Source: Desulfuromonadales bacterium
GTDB lineage: Bacteria > Desulfobacterota > Desulfuromonadia > Desulfuromonadales > UBA2294
Direction of reading: 5' to 3'
Length of the DNA: 11,471 nt
Assembly (NCBI GenBank): GCA_030591795.1
Contig: JAUVAJ010000017.1
Span: 1-11,471, forward strand
Part shown: piece by piece, positions 6,597-11,471 of the stretch
Numbering within the stretch: the stretch's first letter is position 1
How the letters are laid out: the number at the start of each line of letters is the position of its first letter
Notes under the pieces: model-generated
Database searches by the model: none
Told to the model about the DNA's origin: nothing
Seen by the model: the letters and a program-made list of their open reading frames with translations, nothing else
Translations under genes and position numbers: made by a program

Positions 6597-9128
6597 TTAC
6601 TTATAGCCATCCATTTCATCAAACTGCAGGTACTGGTAAATCTCGTCCTTCTTTGGTGCAACCTTCTCCCTGTAAACCGCCAGATATTCCGCCGGAGTCG
6701 GTAGCTTACCCATAGTCGAGGTCACTGCGCCCAGTTCAGCTGAACCGAGGTAGACCTGCGCACCGTTCCCGATCCGATCATCGAAGTTACGGGTACTGGT
6801 GGAAAACATGTTGACGCCATCGGGCACGCGAGCCTGATTACCCATGCAGAGCGAACAACCGGCAATCTCCAAACGAGCTCCCATAGCACTGAAGACCGAG
6901 AATACTGCTTCTTCCTTAAGTTTGGCCTGATCCATCCGGGTCGGTGGGCAGACCCAGGTCCGAACGTCCGGGTTGAACTTCTCGCCACGCCAGATTTCTG
7001 CAGCAGCGCGGAAGTGACCGATATTGGTCATACAGGAGCCAAGGAAAATATCCTGGATCGGAGTACCTTGAATGTCGGAGAGGAGCTTGACATCATCAGG
7101 ATCGTTCGGGCAGGCCAGAATCGGCTCGGTGATTTCTGCCAGATCAATTTCGATCACCGCGGCATACTCAGCATTCTTGTCAGCACGGAGCAACTTCGGC
7201 TCCTTGAGCCATGCGTTGACGGCATCAATTCGGCCTTGCAGCGTCGCAGCATCTTGATAACCGTCTTCAATCATCTTTTTCATCAGCGCAACGTTAGAGC
7301 GCAGGTAGGTGCAGACGCTCTCTTCGGACAGTTGGATACAGCCGGCTGCAGCTGAACGCTCAGCAGCAGCATCAGTCAGTTCAAATGCCTGCTCAACTGA
7401 CAGATTCGGCAGACCTTCCATCTCGAGAATTCGACCATTAAAGATATTGACTTTATTCTTCTTCGGTACGGTCAAATGACCCTGTTTGATCGCCCAATAA
7501 GGAATGGCATTGACGGCATCACGCAGGGTGATCCCTTCGTTGAGCTCGCCCTTAAAACGGACCAAAACCGATTCCGGCATATCTAGCGGCATGAAGCCGA
7601 GGGCACCAGCAAAAGCGATCAGGCCGGAACCAGCCGGGAAGCTGATACCGATCGGGAAACGGGTGTGCGAATCACCACCGGTACCGACGGTGTCAGGAAC
7701 CAGCAGACGGTTCAGCCAACTATGAATAACACCATCACCTGGACGCAACGGAACGCCGCCACGATCAGAGATGAATTTCGGCAGGTTGGCATGCATCTTC
7801 ACATCGGCCGGTTTCGGATAAGCCGCGGTGTGACAGAAAGACTGCATAACCATCGGCGACTTGAACTTGAGACAAGCCAACTCCTTGATCTCATCAGCGG
7901 TCATCGGCCCCGTAGTGTCCTGAGAACCAACAGTAGTCATGATCGGTGCGCAGGAAGAACCTGGCAAGACACCGTCAATACCGCAAGCACGGCCGACCAT
8001 CTTCTGGGCTTGAGTGTAACCCTGATCTGCCTTCGGTGCAGTATGCGCAGCTTCAGCAAAGATATCCGTCTCGCCCATACCCAGCGCTGTACGAGCTTCA
8101 GTCGTCACAGCACACCCAATAATGAGTGGGATCCGGCCACCGGCACGAAACTCATCAGGAACCGTATCCGGTTTAATCTCGAAGGTTGAAATAACCTCGC
8201 CAGCTTCGTTGGTGACTTCACCTTTTGCAGTATTGATGGTGATTACATCGCCCATGCTCATCTTGGCGACGTCCATACGCAACGGCAAGGCACCGGAATC
8301 TTGTGCGGTATTGAAGAAGATCGGAGCGATAACACCACCGATGATAACACCACCACGGCGCTTGTTCGGGACTGCCGGAATATCATCACCGATATACCAG
8401 AGCACACTATTGCAAGCCGACTTACGGGAAGAGCCGGTACCAACCACATCACCGACGAAAGCGACTTGATGGCCTGCTTCACGCCATTTGGCAATTTCTT
8501 CGATACCACCCGGGAAACGGGTTTTACCCATGGCCAGAGCATGCAACGGGATATCCGGACGACTCCAGGCGTCACCGGCCGGCGAGAAATCATCAGTGTT
8601 GATTTCACCTTCGACTTTAAACACTTTAACCGTAATGGTTTCTGCAATTTCTGGTTTATTGGTGAACCACTCAGCAGCAGCCCAGCTCTCAACAACTTTT
8701 TTTGCTGCTGCGTTGCTTTTAGAAAGTTCGATAACCTGCCCGGCAGCATCATAAACATAAGTCATGCCAGATAGAGCAGCTGCGGCTTCATCAGCCAGAG
8801 CAGCATCACTCAAAGCACCAATCAGCGGTTGGACATTGTAACCACCGATCATGCTGCCGAGGATCTGTACAGCCTTGACCTTATCGATCAGCGGTGAGTT
8901 TTTAGTACCTTTGAGAATATCAGCCAGGAACGCAGCCTTGACTTCAGCGGCCGGATCTACACCGGGCGAGACCCTCTCGGTGATCAGGTTCATCAGAAAT
9001 TCTTCTTTGCCAGCCGGGGGGCTCTGCAGCAGTTCACAGAGACCAGCAGTCTGCTCCGGGTTGAGTGGCAGAGCCGGAATCCCCTGGACGTTACGTTCTT
9101 CTTCATGACGAAGATAGGCTTCAATCAT
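6597..9128 (-). CDS. acnB: Bifunctional aconitate hydratase 2 / 2-methylisocitrate dehydratase (aconitase B)
   Basis: This 843-aa cytoplasmic [4Fe-4S] enzyme interconverts citrate and isocitrate through cis-aconitate in the TCA cycle. B-type enzymes can also hydrate 2-methyl-cis-aconitate. The domain order is that of AcnB rather than AcnA: an N-terminal HEAT-like domain (about 1-155), then the swivel domain (about 165-380, with GEINTDDFSPAGDAWSR near 174-190 and GTGSSRKSACNS near 230-241), then catalytic domains 1-3 (from about 385, GSQDTTGPM near 401-409). The cluster cysteines are C699 (LGSCMTN), C758 and C761 (IAGCSLCMGN). Their 59- and 3-residue spacing equals that of E. coli AcnB (C710, C769, C772). 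Length is close to the usual 850-870 aa. The ATG at 9128 has a strong AAGGAGG (9134-9140) 5 nt upstream. It appears monocistronic, with its own promoter and terminator. Confidence 0.98.
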   Translation of the reverse strand: MIEAYLRHEEERNVQGIPALPLNPEQTAGLCELLQSPPAGKEEFLMNLITERVSPGVDPAAEVKAAFLADILKGTKNSPLIDKVKAVQILGSMIGGYNVQPLIGALSDAALADEAAAALSGMTYVYDAAGQVIELSKSNAAAKKVVESWAAAEWFTNKPEIAETITVKVFKVEGEINTDDFSPAGDAWSRPDIPLHALAMGKTRFPGGIEEIAKWREAGHQVAFVGDVVGTGSSRKSACNSVLWYIGDDIPAVPNKRRGGVIIGGVIAPIFFNTAQDSGALPLRMDVAKMSMGDVITINTAKGEVTNEAGEVISTFEIKPDTVPDEFRAGGRIPLIIGCAVTTEARTALGMGETDIFAEAAHTAPKADQGYTQAQKMVGRACGIDGVLPGSSCAPIMTTVGSQDTTGPMTADEIKELACLKFKSPMVMQSFCHTAAYPKPADVKMHANLPKFISDRGGVPLRPGDGVIHSWLNRLLVPDTVGTGGDSHTRFPIGISFPAGSGLIAFAGALGFMPLDMPESVLVRFKGELNEGITLRDAVNAIPYWAIKQGHLTVPKKNKVNIFNGRILEMEGLPNLSVEQAFELTDAAAERSAAAGCIQLSEESVCTYLRSNVALMKKMIEDGYQDAATLQGRIDAVNAWLKEPKLLRADKNAEYAAVIEIDLAEITEPILACPNDPDDVKLLSDIQGTPIQDIFLGSCMTNIGHFRAAAEIWRGEKFNPDVRTWVCPPTRMDQAKLKEEAVFSVFSAMGARLEIAGCSLCMGNQARVPDGVNMFSTSTRNFDDRIGNGAQVYLGSAELGAVTSTMGKLPTPAEYLAVYREKVAPKKDEIYQYLQFDEMDGYK

Positions 9129-9152
9129 TTCTTCCTCCTTAACGGATAATGT

Positions 9153-9160
9153 TGTCGACA
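9153..9160. promoter_or_regulatory. Short palindrome TGTCGACA in the acnB leader, possible operator
   Basis: A perfect 8-bp palindrome lies 13 bp upstream of the acnB ribosome binding site, inside the predicted leader. It resembles the core of ATTGTCGACAAT-type sites used by some GntR-family regulators of TCA and propionate genes. Eight bases are weak evidence, and the regulator assignment is inference. Confidence 0.25.
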
Positions 9161-9242
9161 GATACCGACATGGATAAATTCTATACTTTTCAACAGTTTA
9201 TGAATAAATATATTCGTAAATTCACACCAGAAACCTGCATAC

Positions 9243-9270
9243 TGTATACGATTTAAAAGACAATTGTCAA
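9243..9270 (-). promoter_or_regulatory. Predicted sigma-70 promoter of acnB
   Basis: On the minus strand a perfect TTGACA -35 (9265-9270) is followed after 16 nt by TATACA (9243-9248), a 4/6 match to the -10. Transcription would start near 9236, giving a leader of about 107 nt. The 10-bp perfect palindrome GACAATTGTC (9259-9268) overlaps the -35, so a repressor bound there would block the polymerase. Confidence 0.6.
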
Positions 9271-9363
9271 TCTTGATCTCTATGTTTTTCGTTACCGATT
9301 CATAGTTAATTATCCAGCATAGAATTTCATTATTCAGATCGAACACAAGGTGTGTGACATATT

Positions 9364-9391
9364 TCGACACACTGGCAGGCAATTCTACAAT
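9364..9391 (+). promoter_or_regulatory. Predicted sigma-70 promoter of the small basic protein gene
   Basis: TCGACA (9364-9369, 5/6 to the -35) is followed after 16 nt by TACAAT (9386-9391, 5/6 to the -10), which puts the start near 9398, about 49 nt before the ATG at 9447. An inverted repeat, GTGTGT (9350-9355) with ACACAC (9367-9372), overlaps the -35 and may be an operator. Confidence 0.5.
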
Positions 9392-9446
9392 CAACAATAA
9401 GGATCGCGTTAACCAGAAGAGAGTCTTGTCACAATCAGGAGACGTT

Positions 9447-9722
9447 ATGTTTGAAATATTATTATTGATTGGATTTTTTACAGCCGGGATAAGTCAACTT
9501 TTGCCGGTTGACACCAGAATGCCAACACCTAAACAACAGCGCAGAAGAAAAAAGCAGGCCAGGACAAACTATAGTGGCGTAAATCGCCGCACAAGGGAAA
9601 GCAATCTACGACCACACGCGAAGTTAACACCAAGAAGTTATTTTGTTGAAAGAGCAAATAGTCAAGTTCTCAATCCGCCGAGAAATCGGGAAAATTCTTC
9701 GGCCGGCATCGGCTTGCCATAA
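9447..9722 (+). CDS. Small basic protein with an N-terminal hydrophobic segment, function unknown
   Basis: This is a predicted 91-aa protein that I do not recognise. Residues 1-20 (MFEILLLIGFFTAGISQLLP) are hydrophobic and could be a membrane anchor or uncleaved signal. Residues 24-70 are strongly basic, with clusters QQRRRKKQAR and NRRTRES, which predicts a cytoplasmic basic tail that could bind nucleic acid or membrane. The frame also opens upstream at 9354, but ATG 9447 is the better start because AGGAG (9437-9441) lies 5 nt before it and the hydrophobic segment begins there. A good promoter candidate lies upstream. The last 20 codons overlap, antisense, the end of the convergent EAL gene, so that part of the protein may be constrained by the other strand. 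The coding assignment rests on the start signals and the promoter; no family supports it. Confidence 0.5.
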   Translation: MFEILLLIGFFTAGISQLLPVDTRMPTPKQQRRRKKQARTNYSGVNRRTRESNLRPHAKLTPRSYFVERANSQVLNPPRNRENSSAGIGLP

Positions 9723-11471
9723 TAGTACCCTTGCATGGAATAGCACCCTCTGGAGATCAGGAATTTCTTCTGTGCCTCGGTCTCGACACCTTCTGCAATG
9801 ATCTCCAGATTCAGTTTGGCCGCCAGATCAATTATCATTTCAACAATCACCCGACTCTCCCGGTCATTTTCTAGATCAGAAATAAACGAGCGGTCAACTT
9901 TCAACCGGTCAAACGGCAGTTTTTTCAGCTGACTGAGCGAGGAGTAACCGATGCCGAAATCATCGATAGCTACCTTTATCCCCCGAACTTTAAGATCGAT
10001 CAAAGTCTCAATCGCTTTATCAACGTCTTCCATAATAGTTCCTTCGGTCACCTCAATCTCAAGGTCGCCAGGGTCTATGCCGGTTTCAGCCATGGTGCGA
10101 TCGATCATATCAACCAACGCTACGTCCTGAAATTGTCGTGCCGAAAAATTGACTCCGATACGAAACGGCTGTTGAAAGGTATCTCGCCATTGTACCGCCT
10201 GTTTACACGCATCGAGCAAAACCCACTCACCGATCGGCACAATGGCGCCATTATTTTCAGCCAACGGGATAAATTGATCAGGAGGGATTAAGCCACGACT
10301 AGGATGATTCCAGCGAATCAACGCCTCTGCACCGACAATTGCTCCGGATGGAGCGTCGATTTGCGGCTGATAGTAAACGCAGAATTCGTTCCGTGTCAGC
10401 CCCTGCCGAAGGCCGGTTTCCAATTGAAGGTGGGCATGCGCGGCAGCGTTCAACTCTTCCGAGTACATCTGCAGATTTGAAACTGGTTGTTTTCCGCCTC
10501 GCGAGGCGGCAGTCTCGGCATATAAGACTAACAGCTCCGAATCTGATGTATCATCGGGAAACACCGAGACACCGAAGCTGATTTTGACAATGATCTCAGC
10601 GTCATCCAAAATGATCGGCTTGTCGAATGTCTCATTGATATTGTTGATGATCCGGGCAATATTTGCACGCGAGACCAGACCAGGCAACAATAGCAGCAGC
10701 CTGTCATTGCCCATCCGGGCAATAGTGTCATCCGGGCGAATTTTATACGCAATGACCTCTGAAACCTTTTGCACCAATTTATCTTCGACACCCTGACTGA
10801 ATAAGTCCCTGATCTGGGTGAAATTCTCTATATTGACCACCACGATAGCGATCCGTTCGTCCAGACGCATGGCATGGGCCATGGCAACGCTCAGTCGATC
10901 ATCAAAAGTAGCCCGATTAGGTAAATTGGTGCCCGGATCAAAATAGGAGATATAGTGCAGATTGGTTTCAGCAAGCTGTAGTTGACTCTCTTGTTCGCTC
11001 GCCAGATTCAATTGACTTTTAAAAAAATAAATAGCCAGGCAGGTAAGGATAATACCAACCAGCCAGATACTGACCAAGGAGGTGTAACTGAAGGTTCCGA
11101 AAACTGAGTAATAAGGCTCAAGAGGAATAGCCAGGCTGAAACCACCAAGTAGTTCACCTACATGATAATCATCTAAATGACAGACTAAGCACTCCGCACT
11201 AATCCGATTTGCCTGCAATAATCGTAATGATTCCCGACCACCAGCTAACGAAAGTTCGTAAAATGATGATTCACCATGAGCAAGTACCTGCAGTGCCTTT
11301 TGCTCCCATAAATCTGGAACCCCTTCTGGACGAGTAGAATCAGGTCGAACGATCCGGGCTCGATAACCGAACTCGTTTTCCAGGTTCTGGTACTTCTGCC
11401 GGGTAATTTCTATGTGACTGATCCGAGTAAATATTTTATCGCCACCAGATCCGTCCTGATACTTAATCCTC
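9662..11471 (-). CDS. Haem-sensor (DUF3365/Tll0287-like) membrane protein with degenerate GGDEF and EAL c-di-GMP phosphodiesterase domains, 5' truncated
   Basis: The frame is open from the TGA at 9662-9664 through the right edge (602 residues visible), so the true start lies outside. A TTG at 11218 is not a real start because recognisable domain sequence continues upstream of it. Visible residues about 1-125 look like a periplasmic DUF3365/Tll0287 sensor, with a c-type haem motif ECLVCH (C94, C97, H98) followed by the GELLGGFSLAIPL close of the domain. A transmembrane helix spans about 129-150. The GGDEF domain (about 175-340) is degenerate: the signature reads GNDRL (254-258) and the first metal Asp is Asn (VNIENF). 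An RxxD inhibitory-site motif (R245-D248) remains at the correct spacing. The EAL domain (about 355-600) keeps EAL (382-384), NFSARQ, EVTE, the IDDFGIGYSSL loop, KVDRSF, AEGVET and the MQGYYYGKP end, so it should hydrolyse c-di-GMP. Confidence 0.9.
   Translation of the reverse strand, partial: RIKYQDGSGGDKIFTRISHIEITRQKYQNLENEFGYRARIVRPDSTRPEGVPDLWEQKALQVLAHGESSFYELSLAGGRESLRLLQANRISAECLVCHLDDYHVGELLGGFSLAIPLEPYYSVFGTFSYTSLVSIWLVGIILTCLAIYFFKSQLNLASEQESQLQLAETNLHYISYFDPGTNLPNRATFDDRLSVAMAHAMRLDERIAIVVVNIENFTQIRDLFSQGVEDKLVQKVSEVIAYKIRPDDTIARMGNDRLLLLLPGLVSRANIARIINNINETFDKPIILDDAEIIVKISFGVSVFPDDTSDSELLVLYAETAASRGGKQPVSNLQMYSEELNAAAHAHLQLETGLRQGLTRNEFCVYYQPQIDAPSGAIVGAEALIRWNHPSRGLIPPDQFIPLAENNGAIVPIGEWVLLDACKQAVQWRDTFQQPFRIGVNFSARQFQDVALVDMIDRTMAETGIDPGDLEIEVTEGTIMEDVDKAIETLIDLKVRGIKVAIDDFGIGYSSLSQLKKLPFDRLKVDRSFISDLENDRESRVIVEMIIDLAAKLNLEIIAEGVETEAQKKFLISRGCYSMQGYYYGKPMPAEEFSRFLGGLRT

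Larger units (their letters stand above)
9129..9446. other. AT-rich divergent intergenic region between acnB and a small basic protein gene
   Basis: This 318-bp gap contains the acnB ribosome binding site and leader, a minus-strand promoter candidate (9243-9270), a plus-strand promoter candidate (9364-9391) and several short palindromes near them. The interval 9271-9349 is plain AT-rich sequence in which I see nothing else. Open frames across it have no ribosome binding sites and look like chance translation. Confidence 0.6.

Noticed and set aside
7665..8189. 174-aa plus-strand frame and other long frames inside acnB
   Set aside because: These are shadows of the acnB coding sequence on the opposite strand or in other frames; acnB is unbroken and fully conserved in motif order.
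9125..9397. 90-aa minus-strand open frame ending ATGA-overlapped with the acnB start, looking like a leader peptide
   Set aside because: It starts at TTG without a ribosome binding site, crosses the predicted acnB promoter, and its terminal RRKK is simply the translated AAGGAGGAAGAAA ribosome binding site of acnB.
9354..9446. Upstream extension of the small basic protein to 9354
   Set aside because: The added 31 residues would begin upstream of the predicted transcription start and have no ribosome binding site; ATG 9447 has AGGAG 5 nt upstream and begins the hydrophobic segment.

Overview
The window looks like a chromosomal segment from a Gram-negative, anaerobic-type deltaproteobacterium of the Desulfuromonadales/Geobacterales kind. 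This rests on gene content and is not proven: a B-type aconitase, a periplasmic c-type-haem sensor fused to c-di-GMP domains, a CBS/DUF294 protein, an NfeD/SPFH membrane pair, a SPOR–NlpC/P60 outer-membrane-type lipoprotein, and a long intergenic palindrome of a kind I associate from memory with these genomes. Base composition is moderate, with AT-rich intergenic gaps. There are no rRNA, tRNA, CRISPR, phage or transposase genes.

Layout. At the left edge (1-59, +) is the last 18 codons of an unidentified protein. An NfeD-like membrane protein (179-634, +) and a QmcA/stomatin-type SPFH protein (673-1527, +) follow as a two-gene membrane-microdomain operon closed by a strong hairpin terminator (1549-1598). 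A class I SAM-dependent methyltransferase (1758-2552, -) converges on it. The gap between them holds that terminator and a registered 124-bp imperfect palindrome (1635-1758) whose edge overlaps the methyltransferase stop codon. Divergent from the methyltransferase is a lipoprotein with a SPOR domain and an NlpC/P60 endopeptidase domain (2744-3562, +), probably a septal cell-wall hydrolase.

Three minus-strand genes come next: a 436-aa protein with N-formylglutamate-amidohydrolase-like motifs (3583-4893), a CBS-CBS-DUF294 nucleotidyltransferase-like signalling protein with a TTG start (5005-6444), and aconitate hydratase B, acnB (6597-9128). acnB has its own promoter and a textbook terminator (6536-6565), so it is transcribed separately from the two genes downstream.

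The 318-bp gap upstream of acnB (9129-9446) holds divergent promoters, one for acnB and one for a small basic protein (9447-9722, +). The tail of that small gene overlaps, antisense, the end of a large minus-strand gene (9662 to beyond the right edge). That gene encodes a membrane c-di-GMP protein: a Tll0287/DUF3365-like sensor domain with a CxxCH haem motif, a transmembrane helix, a degenerate GGDEF domain that keeps an inhibitory-site-like RxxD, and an apparently intact EAL phosphodiesterase domain.

Most of the window is ordinary core genome. The parts most worth a second look are the haem-sensor/dead-GGDEF/EAL fusion, the palindrome, the unassigned 436-aa hydrolase-like protein and the small basic membrane protein.
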